Shown here piece after piece: positions 61,901-64,000 of a stretch of DNA of 64,000 nucleotides. Under the pieces are notes generated by a model that saw only the letters and a program-made list of their open reading frames with translations, did no database searches and was not told the origin of the DNA. Position 1 is the first letter of the stretch. Each line of letters opens with the position of its first letter. Both the position numbers and the translations under genes were made by a program. Origin of the DNA: Neoarius graeffei (Eukaryota; Chordata; Actinopteri; Siluriformes; Ariidae); contig NC_083578.1 of the NCBI RefSeq assembly GCF_027579695.1, forward strand, positions 3,363,960 through 3,427,959, read 5' to 3'.

Positions 61901-62808
61901 TACTATATCCTTCCTGGACAAAAAGCTCGAACCACCTTGAATGTGGCCATTTTCCTCTGACCCTCTCTTATCAACAAGGCATTTGTTTTTTCCACCCACA
62001 GAACTGTCGCTCACTCATTCGATGTTTTTTGTTTTTGGCACCATTCTGTGTAAACTCTAGAGATTGTTGTGTGTGAAAACCCCAGGAGGAGATCAGCAGT
62101 TTCTGAAATACTCAAACCATCTGGCTCAAACCAACACCCATACCACAGTGAAAGAAAGTCACACTTCACTGTGAGATCACAATTTTTCCTGTTCTGATGT
62201 TTGAACATTGTGAACATTAACTGAAGCGCTTGATTTGTATCTGTGCGGTTTGATCCATCAAGGGATCGGATGATTAGAGAACTGCAGAGTATATATATGG
62301 GTGTTCCTAATAAAGTGGCCGGTCAGTGTACGTAGTTAACAAATAATGGAAGTTTATAGCTCCCAGTGTCGGCACAGTGCTGTTCATAGCTTTCACACCT
62401 CCATCTCAAAGGAAAATCAGTTTTTTTTTCACCTGTAAAATGTCTGAAGGTGGAATTGTGTTTAATGTTGCCTACTAGATTAGATTAGAATAGATAGGAC
62501 TTTATTGATCCCTGTGGGTGGGTTCCCTCAGGGAAATTAAAAAAAAAAAAGTACAAATGCTGTTACAATATCTTCTGAGGTGGTGCATGTGTGTATCGAA
62601 GGCATGTTTCCGTTACCTGTTATCTACATTTGCTTCTTAGCTCCATTTTAACCGTCACTGTACTTTAGGTTTGTGTTAACACTGTGTTTATCCTGTAGGC
62701 GTGATCGTGACCGGTTCAATCAGCTCTGTAATAACATCTGATGTCCTCATACTTTCATTTGAGGATTCACCAAGAATATTTAAGCCTGGAATGACATATG
62801 AAGGAAGG
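26451..62808 (+). CDS. a2m: Alpha-2-macroglobulin-like secreted protease inhibitor, 5' part (multi-exon)
   Basis: The gene encodes the N-terminal part of an A2M-family protein, which is secreted and traps proteases through a bait region and usually a thioester. Both lie downstream of this window. The signal-peptide exon is 26451-26533. The canonical exons are 51543-51723, 53678-53834, 56655-56707, 58276-58296, 58546-58714, 59976-60060, 61028-61127, 61509-61623 and 62699-62808. All joints keep frame and give 331 codons with no stop. Diagnostic motifs are HTDKPIYKPGE, VKFRIVSLD, QPKFEV and YGRPV. The 53- and 21-nt exons and their phases fit the A2M gene plan. Between exon 1 and the MG1 exon sit ten intact symmetric microexons (333 nt in total) that typical A2M genes, as I know them, lack. 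Intervening DNA is intronic. It could be an A2M-like paralogue or ovostatin-type member. Confidence 0.92.
27181..27263. repeat. (AATC)n microsatellite
   Basis: About twenty tetranucleotide units in intron 1. It gives an artefactual Ser-Ile-Asn-Gln repeat frame. Confidence 0.95.
27868..27943 (+). mobile_element. Retroposon 3' tail with (AAG)n end
   Basis: It reads gtagatggcagtaatgcaac followed by ccataaaacccaaaagaagaagaag. The insertion at 60608-60749 (minus) carries the same gcagtaatg motif and AAG tail. Only the 3' end of the retroposon is present. Confidence 0.55.
28448..28504 (+). CDS. a2m: a2m-like microexon 1 (57 nt)
   Basis: Acceptor tatgtctttacag, donor GTCAGT. Phase 2-2, 19 codons, encoding LGPVNSEQAMSPEDIIEE plus the split codon. 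Hydrophilic, net acidic, ending in Glu-Glu. It is the same length as the next microexon and has the same terminal Glu-Glu-AG before the donor. It begins right after Arg from exon 1 if spliced directly. Confidence 0.78.
28735..28870 (-). pseudogene. L2-like LINE fragment
   Basis: It aligns to 49520-49690 in the same orientation (plus-strand words gaccagaagtttactcatgt and gtactgtggtgcaagatc). That block is the C-terminal part of an L2/Maui-type reverse transcriptase frame. Too degraded to translate. Confidence 0.6.
30055..30172 (+). mobile_element. LINE-type 3' tail
   Basis: It reads tggctttgtacctgtactct then gcacaatgacaataaagttg and a (AATCT)n end, a common retroposon terminus. The reverse form starts near 62476. 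Confidence 0.55.
30486..30542 (+). CDS. a2m: a2m-like microexon 2 (57 nt)
   Basis: Acceptor ttcatatttatttacag, donor GTCAGT, phase 2-2. It encodes YKLKKEREKQGPQDSFEE, which is strongly charged with a basic first half and an acidic end. It shares GP and the terminal EE with microexon 1, suggesting duplication followed by divergence. Confidence 0.8.
32362..33975 (-). mobile_element. Tc1-like transposon, nearly complete, innermost of the nest
   Basis: It is flanked by TA on both sides (32360-32361 and 33976-33977). Its terminal inverted repeats are about 216 bp each, beginning CAGTGGTGCTTGAAAGTTTG. The element is 1614 bp and contains one transposase gene on the minus strand. The arms are highly similar, suggesting a younger insertion than its hosts. 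Confidence 0.93.
32582..33604 (-). pseudogene. Tc1-like transposase with one in-frame stop
   Basis: The frame starts MAGTKEISEDLRKS at 33604. The paired-type DNA-binding region (GYKTISKEFGLHQSTVRQVV and RSGRPTKITPRARR) comes first, then the DDE domain: first Asp in WTDETKIELFG, second Asp in MQQDNGPKHTS and the Glu in SPDLNPMEMLWKDLK. All three catalytic acids are present. A TAA stop follows NVLE at about 32801, and the same frame continues to VAAIAAQGG. One nonsense codon, where Trp is usual, is the only obvious defect. The enzyme would excise and integrate the element at TA. Confidence 0.9.
34494..34520 (+). CDS. a2m: a2m-like microexon 3 (27 nt)
   Basis: Acceptor tgctcatatttctttacag, donor GTCAGT, phase 2-2. 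It encodes YPSTLDKE. The first codon resembles microexons 2 and 5, which also begin with Tyr. The acceptor lies 76 bp downstream of the right end of the nested transposons. Confidence 0.8.
34945..34977 (+). pseudogene. Broken a2m-like microexon without donor
   Basis: The acceptor tgcttatatttctttacag is intact and the frame reads SDYESDYDVS then a TGA stop. Instead of GTCAGT, the sequence passes directly into a block (tgatgtttcatgatgttta then atatcaaattcttgag) that in other units lies deep in the intron. This looks like an unequal crossover inside the exon. If the acceptor were used it would end the protein shortly after the signal peptide. Confidence 0.7.
35050..35830. repeat. Internally repetitive block (five or six ~120-bp copies)
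   Basis: The words aactcaaaaagtagtgaatg, gattttgataaaatttgg and gggccaaggaacaattgatt recur at about 120-bp spacing. The block begins with tccgccagctttgttggagg. It looks like a dispersed fish repeat with internal tandem copies. Confidence 0.7.
36377..36754 (+). mobile_element. DANA/Mermaid-like SINE, full length
   Basis: Flanked by an exact 13-bp duplication ACAACTGCAATGC (36364-36376 and 36755-36767). It has head, body and gatgagatgag tail. The well-kept duplication suggests a fairly young insertion. Confidence 0.95.
37488..37508 (+). CDS. a2m: a2m-like microexon 4 (21 nt)
   Basis: Acceptor tcctatttcgttacag, donor GTCAGT. Phase 2-2, encoding LQGYEY. It is the shortest in the array and ends in GG rather than AG before the donor. 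Confidence 0.7.
37941..38314 (+). mobile_element. DANA/Mermaid-like SINE inside another element
   Basis: Full-length copy with flanking duplication TTCTATTCC (left 37931-37939; right just after the gatgagatgaga tail). Confidence 0.93.
38809..38834. repeat. (AAT)n microsatellite
   Basis: About nine AAT units within the palindrome-bearing element. Confidence 0.9.
39069..39834. mobile_element. Non-autonomous hAT element, 766 bp
   Basis: Ends TAGTGCTGTCAA and TTGACAGCACTA, with the exact 8-bp duplication GTAAAAAG (39061-39068 and 39835-39842). Both arms contain ATCGCGATTAA-like repeats. It splits the unit block agccaagtatcagg...ccatgcaactac, which is continuous in other units. Confidence 0.92.
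40022..40519 (-). mobile_element. Palindrome-bearing element with KIAA1958-like first exon (minus copy)
   Basis: Inverted relative of 37894-38965. The minus strand has a frame opening MATRFALLQSTEDFKRILKE then KDTLNTQKE at 40263. The NTQK motif after a predicted helix resembles the NTKK signature of KIAA1958/DUF3504-like proteins. The inner end is the palindrome with atattccattcagct. Confidence 0.7.
40666..40698 (+). CDS. a2m: a2m-like microexon 5 (33 nt)
   Basis: Acceptor tgctcatacttctgtccag, donor GTCAGT, phase 2-2. It encodes YPCDSEEQKK. It contains a cysteine, unlike most of the array, and is followed by the conserved block ttctgagactccttcat. Confidence 0.8.
41241..41283. repeat. (AAT)n microsatellite
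   Basis: About fourteen units. The adjacent 41332-41440 segment is a fragment of the inverted-repeat block (gagtcgtaaatgagctgata) also found at 56898 and 60181. Confidence 0.9.
41709..41842 (+). mobile_element. DANA/Mermaid-like SINE, 3' fragment
   Basis: It starts at agccctgtgatgacctggtg and runs to aatgagatgagatgag. The head is missing. Confidence 0.88.
42028..42510 (+). mobile_element. TIR element with KIAA1958-like first exon (best plus copy)
   Basis: The left end attctatccacattcattgg pairs with ccagtgaatgtggatagaat near 42377-42398, after which a second inverted block (aacagttattccac) follows. An ATG at 42129 opens MAERVTETTEDEIKTLLENK, then a one-base slip, and the segment ends in GATG followed by GTAAGA, a donor. 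Related copies are at 1838, 56898 and 60181. Confidence 0.7.
42954..42980 (+). CDS. a2m: a2m-like microexon 6 (27 nt)
   Basis: Acceptor tttccttctttacag, donor GTCAGT, phase 2-2. It encodes SEAKEDME and ends in AT rather than AG. A repeat (ttcaattcaatt) begins about 17 bp after the donor, as it does in the microexon-8 unit. Confidence 0.72.
43002..43330. repeat. Dispersed repeat shared by two array units (copy A)
   Basis: From ttcaattcaattttctttgt through gacggcatgaggaaccttga and cctcatctgggtgacaccag to the tgcgtgctatatggtcaaaa words, it is collinear with 48453-48800. Both copies start just downstream of a microexon donor. Confidence 0.8.
43383..43421. repeat. (AG)n microsatellite
   Basis: About nineteen AG units. 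Confidence 0.95.
43640..44020 (+). pseudogene. Ty3/Gypsy RNase H fragment
   Basis: The plus strand reads FDASDLGVGAILSQQGSS (about 43783-43838). After stops it reads NYDIGNRKLLAIKLTLKE and RHWLEG, the same RNase H motifs as in the chromovirus at 12873-13619. Several in-frame stops show it is an old fragment. No LTRs are recognisable around it. Confidence 0.75.
44604..45131. mobile_element. Non-autonomous Tc1/mariner-type element, 528 bp
   Basis: Perfect-looking terminal inverted repeats of at least 27 bp start CACTACCGTTCAAAAGTTTG, flanked by TA (44602-44603 and 45132-45133). The interior has no coding frame. It lies between microexons 6 and 7. Confidence 0.92.
45351..45374. repeat. (CAAA)n
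   Basis: Six to seven units in an intron of the array. A (TAA)n/(ATT)n palindromic tract follows at 45527-45575. Confidence 0.85.
45600..46100 (+). mobile_element. Element with third type of KIAA1958-like first exon
   Basis: An ATG at 45698 opens MASNRFVTVSEEELQMMKEN then AVPQSTKDAPKFGLKLFKG. The layout matches the first exon of KIAA1958/DUF3504-like ORFs: Met-Ala, Arg-Phe, acidic helix, N-x-x-K, then FG-x-K-x-F. At the normal donor position the sequence is aaagggaagg, where aaaggtaagg would be a donor, so splicing is probably lost. Ends are approximate. Confidence 0.6.
46176..46205 (+). CDS. a2m: a2m-like microexon 7 (30 nt)
   Basis: Acceptor tgctcatacatctttacag, donor GTCAGT, phase 2-2. 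It encodes NSCESQEEE, strongly acidic with a cysteine. It resembles microexon 5 (both have a Cys at the third residue and an E-rich end). Conserved downstream words follow. Confidence 0.8.
46852..47655. mobile_element. Palindromic-ended DNA element, 804 bp
   Basis: Ends CATACATGTC and GACATGTATG, flanked by identical AGTTTC (46846-46851 and 47656-47661). Subterminal words such as aatccgtat recur inverted. The centre is GC-rich (ccaatatggcggcgaggacg), promoter-like, without a long frame. Superfamily not identified. Confidence 0.75.
48405..48431 (+). CDS. a2m: a2m-like microexon 8 (27 nt)
   Basis: Acceptor tggtcatatttctttacag, phase 2-2, encoding ILSASSKE. Its donor is GTCTGT, the only deviation from GTCAGT among intact copies, so this exon may splice poorly. 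Confidence 0.68.
48453..48800. repeat. Dispersed repeat shared by two array units (copy B)
   Basis: Collinear with 43002-43330 and placed at the same point after the microexon donor, implying that the two units descend from one unit that already carried it. Confidence 0.8.
49369..50013 (-). pseudogene. L2/Maui-like LINE reverse transcriptase C-terminal part
   Basis: A 214-residue minus-strand frame contains KDLGVIIDSSLSFETHLNNI, HTFVTSRLDYCNALLSGCSN and QLVQNASARVLTRTRR with HWLPIKCCIDYKILLL, the standard C-terminal region of L2-type LINE ORFs. The catalytic palm is absent and the frame drifts at the end, so this is a fragment. Confidence 0.88.
50232..50258 (+). CDS. a2m: a2m-like microexon 9 (27 nt)
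   Basis: Acceptor cccatgcttctttatag, donor GTCAGT, phase 2-2. It encodes PAPKEEKG. Nearly identical to the following copy; the final codon is GGC. Confidence 0.78.
50483..50776 (-). pseudogene. Second copy of L2-like LINE fragment, by unit duplication
   Basis: It repeats the KDLGVIIDSSLSFETHLNNI part of the fragment at 49369-50013 and stops where the tandem duplication begins. It is therefore a passenger of the unit duplication, not an independent insertion. Confidence 0.85.
50995..51021 (+). CDS. a2m: a2m-like microexon 10 (27 nt)
   Basis: Acceptor cccatgcttctttatag, donor GTCAGT, phase 2-2. It encodes PAPKEEKD, differing from the previous copy by a single base (GGC to GAC, Gly to Asp). 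Confidence 0.78.
51543..51723 (+). CDS. a2m: a2m-like exon: start of MG1
   Basis: Acceptor gtttctgttcag, donor GTCAGA, 181 nt, phase 2 to 0. It encodes IYLLTVTSQIVGG through the Cys-containing ETLCVLVRPF, an N-glycosylation site (NVS) and YYSCVQFK. The two cysteines correspond in position to the MG1 disulfide of A2M. Without any microexon, exon 1 would join here as Arg-Ile-Tyr-Leu, giving a conventional A2M N-terminus. Confidence 0.92.
51860..52440. other. Intron sequence, probable old repeat
   Basis: It has evenly spaced phrases such as gttttgaaatttggcacact and agaccaaacttggtacacaa, and a short duplication (ccatattggattttctg twice at 52114-52146). No coding domain recognised. Confidence 0.4.
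52577..52957 (-). mobile_element. DANA/Mermaid-like SINE, minus copy
   Basis: Full length. The tail (CCAT)n is at the left and the tRNA-like head (gtggtgtagtggttagcact on the minus strand) at the right. An (ATT)n tract at 52958-52995 adjoins the head. Long frames across it are shared by all SINE copies and are not genes. Confidence 0.93.
53068..53460 (+). repeat. Three imperfect ~170-bp tandem repeats in an intron
   Basis: Each copy contains the words gattttaattctttctggc (or a close variant), a gaaggtagg-like motif, a gcatataacttctaccc-like stretch and attaagcctta. They end about 220 bp upstream of the next a2m-like exon. Confidence 0.75.
53678..53834 (+). CDS. a2m: a2m-like exon: MG1 end / MG2 start
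   Basis: Acceptor gtttttatcag, donor GTAAGA, 157 nt, phase 0 to 1. It encodes VPVVTMKVVASFDIQIKQL through the family signature HTDKPIYKPGE. An NST glycosylation site precedes the TQILIVPP stretch. The signature is among the most conserved segments of A2M/C3-type proteins, which makes the assignment secure. Confidence 0.95.
54395..54590 (+). mobile_element. tRNA-derived SINE with V-SINE/CR1-type tail
   Basis: It runs from gaagccatggcctaaaggtt to ggataacagcatctgctaaa. It shares the middle words with copies at 5431-8817. Confidence 0.75.
54622..54882 (-). pseudogene. RTE-type LINE C-terminal fragment
   Basis: The minus strand reads KKWRWAGHCARTSDNRWTK, VTEWRPW, KGRQKLRWSDELKK, then WIASAQDRHLQHQLGEAFSL and a stop. 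This is the conserved end of RTE-type (endonuclease-reverse transcriptase) LINE ORFs. It remains open for about 85 codons, but only the C-terminus is present. It abuts the SINE on the left. Confidence 0.78.
55250..56320. mobile_element. Tc1/mariner-type non-autonomous element, interrupted
   Basis: The left end caaccccaattccaaaaaag then ttgggacactgtg is a widespread fish TIR. The right half holds the partner words caacacgtttcagtaaagct then gggacagggg. Sequence between 55327 and 56092 is a second element. The right end is approximate. Confidence 0.6.
55327..56092. mobile_element. TIR element inserted in a Tc1-type element, about 766 bp
   Basis: Left ttcattcattattctatttt then ggaa, and right ttccaaaatagaataatgaa then tgaatgaaaaa, are inverted copies within longer arms beginning GGACC. 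A minus-strand frame of 75 codons (55581-55808; contains SWIMDAMQYMLFKGPKWVNL) lies in a CpG-containing centre. I do not recognise it. Confidence 0.65.
56655..56707 (+). CDS. a2m: a2m-like exon: MG2 (53 nt)
   Basis: Acceptor cccccgcag, donor GTTTGT (weak), phase 1 to 0. It encodes VKFRIVSLDIDFFTYNQT, the strand after the KPIYKPGE signature. The 53-nt length is that of the equivalent A2M exon. NQT is a possible glycosylation site only if the next residue context holds (here followed by Phe). Confidence 0.92.
56898..58013 (-). mobile_element. TIR element with KIAA1958-like first exon (minus copy, SINE inside)
   Basis: On the minus strand the terminal words, then ATG near 57912 with MAERVAEPTEDAIKTLLEKS, match the copy at 42028. 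The downstream part contains the inverted block gagtcgtacatgagctgata (plus-strand reading at 56918). A SINE (57441-57815) sits inside. The element is in the intron between two MG2 exons. Confidence 0.7.
57441..57815 (+). mobile_element. DANA/Mermaid-like SINE, full length
   Basis: From ggcggcacggtggtgtagtg to aatgagatgagatg. Highly similar to the copies at 36377 and 37941, so probably recent. Confidence 0.95.
58276..58296 (+). CDS. a2m: a2m-like exon: MG2 (21 nt)
   Basis: Acceptor ctttttcag, donor GTAATG, phase 0-0, encoding FPTIVVK. A 21-nt exon at this place is a hallmark of the A2M gene plan. Confidence 0.9.
58546..58714 (+). CDS. a2m: a2m-like exon: MG2 end
   Basis: Acceptor ttttttaatttcag, donor GTCAGG, 169 nt, phase 0 to 1. 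It encodes DPSSNRIGQWLNISTNSGF, DLSYPLNSGATKGVYDIIVT and QSFEVKHY. The D-P-x-x-N-R-I-x-Q-W motif is standard for A2M. NIS is a glycosylation site. Confidence 0.95.
58947..58996. repeat. (GATA)n microsatellite at a retroposon end
   Basis: About twelve GATA units followed by tactttattgact, the reverse form of a common LINE 3' tail. Confidence 0.9.
59976..60060 (+). CDS. a2m: a2m-like exon: MG3 start
   Basis: Acceptor tttgttacag, donor GTGAGT, 85 nt, phase 1 to 2. It encodes VQPKFEVTVHLPPIITILDT and EFTIKVCA, the start of MG3 with the P-K-F-E-V motif. The Cys probably pairs with a Cys in the following exons. Confidence 0.95.
60181..60862 (-). mobile_element. TIR element with intact KIAA1958-like first exon, minus copy
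   Basis: It has the same layout as 56898-58013. The minus strand reads ETTKDEIKTLLENKTQKNTK then KATKHGIKVFDG, followed by GTAAAA at the donor position (60485-60490). This is the clearest version of the NTKKATK-x-GI-x-VF signature. A retroposon tail (60608-60749) is inserted at the start codon. Confidence 0.72.
60608..60749 (-). mobile_element. Retroposon tail inserted at a start codon
   Basis: Flanked by an imperfect 13-15-bp duplication (gcaccaccatttt at the left, gcactccgccatttt at the right) that covers the ATG of the host element's frame. The (AAG)n tail is on the minus strand, and the gcagtaatgcacctttaagt motif matches 27868-27943. Confidence 0.65.
61028..61127 (+). CDS. a2m: a2m-like exon: MG3
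   Basis: Acceptor ttttctgcag, donor GTTAGT, 100 nt, phase 2 to 0. It encodes YIYGRPVNALVRATACQKSS and DICKKVSMA, with two cysteines. Y-x-Y-G-x-P-V is the conserved MG3 motif of A2M. Confidence 0.93.
61509..61623 (+). CDS. a2m: a2m-like exon: MG3 end
   Basis: Acceptor tttttgctttag, donor GTAAGA, 115 nt, phase 0 to 1. It encodes TDKTGCGEKVLTLSDYVFGN, YEPSIKAEAEVEEDGS, consistent with the D-x-x-G-C and A-x-x-x-E-E-G-T region that closes MG3 in A2M. Confidence 0.93.
61751..62328 (-). mobile_element. Tc1-like non-autonomous element
   Basis: The ends are caccggccactttaatagga (left) and the inverted cctaataaagtggccggtca (right), followed by TA. The minus strand retains degraded transposase-like frames (SISETADLLLGFSHTTISRV). 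Related to the fragment at 4311-4709. Confidence 0.8.
62476..62552 (-). mobile_element. Reverse LINE-type 3' tail
   Basis: It begins agattagattagaatagata and continues ggactttattgatccctgtg with ccctcagggaaatt and an A run. This is the reverse complement of a common fish retroposon terminus. Confidence 0.55.
62699..62808 (+). CDS. a2m: a2m-like exon: MG4 start (last exon in window)
   Basis: Acceptor tgtttatcctgtag, donor GTAATT, 110 nt, phase 1 to 0. It encodes GVIVTGSISSVITSDVLILS then FEDSPRIFKPGMTYEGR. The F-K-P-G-M-x-Y-x-G motif is the usual start of MG4. The next exon should lie beyond 64000, since no further A2M-like frame is seen. Confidence 0.94.
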
Positions 62809-62987
62809 GTAATTATGTTGTTGACCATTAAAATAAATTAATGGCTAACAAGAACTTGTTGTTACCTTGCAAGTCAAAGGAAGTGCTAATCTTAACCTCA
62901 ATATAAGATCATTTTCTTAAAAACTAGCCAAGTTTCCAACATCAACAATTTAATGTTATGAACAGTAATAAATGACTATGCTACCAG

Positions 62988-64000
62988 AGGTGGACAAAGT
63001 TCCCAACGTCATTACTTAAGTCAAAGTCCAGATCCCGCTGGCCAAATGTTACTCCAATACAAGTGAAAGTTGGACAGTCAAATTTTTACTGAAAGTGCAC
63101 CTGACAGCAAAATTATGTTCTAAAATAGGTTTCTGTAGTAAAACTACAAACACCACTGATCTCTTTCATGATAGAGCTAACCACCAACAGACCGAAACTC
63201 TTTGTGCGCAGCTGCATTAATCTGGCCAAGCACCAAGCCACTGTCAGTGGCCGCCATATTTGCCGTGACGTCACATGCAGAACGACTGCTCGGCCTTCAA
63301 GGCAGCTATGGCCGACAAAACAGAGCGATTTTCTGACCAATCTTCAGAAACTGAGGCCCTTTTTGAGGTTGACACTGGACATGTCGGATTACATGAAGAC
63401 GAAGCAGTGGGCGGCATTTTGCCTTATCGTTTTGAGCCATATCTGGATGATTTGCCTGCAGAAGGCAAGATTTCCGACTTGGATACAGAATACATGTGAA
63501 TAATACCTCAGACTTCATTCAATCTGTAATTTGTGACAATATAACAGGATTACTATATATAATAAATATTTTGGAGTATCTTTCATTATATTTTCGTGAC
63601 CAAAGGCTCTGTATACAGTTCAGTAAAGTTGGAAAGATATTGGCAGATTCGAACTTCCGGGATCAATAACTCTGAAGTGAAACGTTGTTAAAACACAAAA
63701 CACGCATATTTTCAACCGTAGTAAGATAGACAACGAGCTACAACCTAACTTTCATCAAAACGAGCCATCCTTGGAGCCACACCAACAACATTAGTGTTTA
63801 CGAGCAGCCGGCTGTGAGAGCAGCGCGCAACACCGAAAAGAGACATTACAAAAAATATTCAATAACTTCACTATGATACAGTGTAGTGTCACCAAACTCA
63901 CTACACACTTCATTGGTCTCCTACAGATTACACTACAACACTTGGCTTGAAAGAAAGGCATAATTTTCATAATTTCTGGGAATTTTTAATAGGAATATTA
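62988..64000 (+). mobile_element. Partial DNA element running off the window
   Basis: The left end ccagaggtggacaaagttcc then attacttaagtcaaagtcc resembles a dispersed fish repeat terminus. It holds a CpG-rich start region and the frame described at 63308. Its right end is not in the window. Confidence 0.45.
63308..63499 (+). pseudogene. Small ORF with P2X7-C-terminus-like ILPYRFEPY motif
   Basis: The frame is MADKTERFSDQSSETEALFE, then HEDEAVGGILPYRFEPYLDD and SDLDTEYM, ending in ATGTGAATAA. The last bases allow a GTGAAT donor, so it may be a first exon. The I-x-P-Y-x-F-E-P motif with an acidic flank is seen in fish proteins carrying a P2X7 C-terminal-like domain, many of them repeat-associated. 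Function unknown. It probably belongs to the surrounding mobile element. Confidence 0.5.

Overview
The window looks like vertebrate, almost certainly teleost, genomic DNA. It is AT-rich, long-introned and packed with fish-type repeats: tRNA-derived SINEs with DANA/Mermaid-like bodies, SINEs with a V-SINE/CR1-type tail, Tc1-like, hAT-like and Harbinger-like DNA elements, CR1/Rex1- and L2/Maui-like LINEs, and a chromodomain Ty3/Gypsy element. An otophysan such as a catfish is plausible from the repeat mix, but the species is a guess. Nothing suggests bacteria, a virus or a plasmid.

From 1 to about 26.4 kb I see no host gene, only mobile-element sequence, much of it nested. The clearest case is an L2/Maui-like LINE (about 8985-16477). 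It is split by a 1336-bp hAT element, a 257-bp palindromic hAT MITE and a 4.4-kb Ty3/Gypsy chromovirus, and its 3' end is cut by a Tc1-like element. A CR1/Rex1-like LINE with endonuclease and reverse transcriptase domains occupies about 19175-22336.

From 26451 to the right edge lies the 5' part of one plus-strand gene of the alpha-2-macroglobulin family. It has a signal-peptide exon (26451-26533) and then, from 51543, nine canonical exons (331 codons) covering MG1 to the start of MG4. Their sizes and phases are those of A2M-type genes, and the gene continues beyond the window.

The unusual part is the roughly 25 kb between the signal-peptide exon and the MG1 exon. It holds an array of diverged tandem repeats. 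Each unit carries a tiny exon of 21-57 nt, with a conserved acceptor tract and mostly a GTCAGT donor. Ten of these exons are intact. All are multiples of 3 and phase 2-2, so any subset can be spliced in without shifting frame. Together they encode up to 111 mostly hydrophilic, acid-rich residues, which would form a variable N-terminal extension of the secreted protein. An eleventh copy has lost its donor. The last two units are a near-identical 763-bp duplication, so the array has grown recently. I regard this as the candidate undescribed system.

The introns of the array are full of insertions, including a three-deep nest at 30952-34417. Several non-autonomous elements across the window carry what looks like the first coding exon of a KIAA1958/DUF3504-like gene, often ending in a splice donor.
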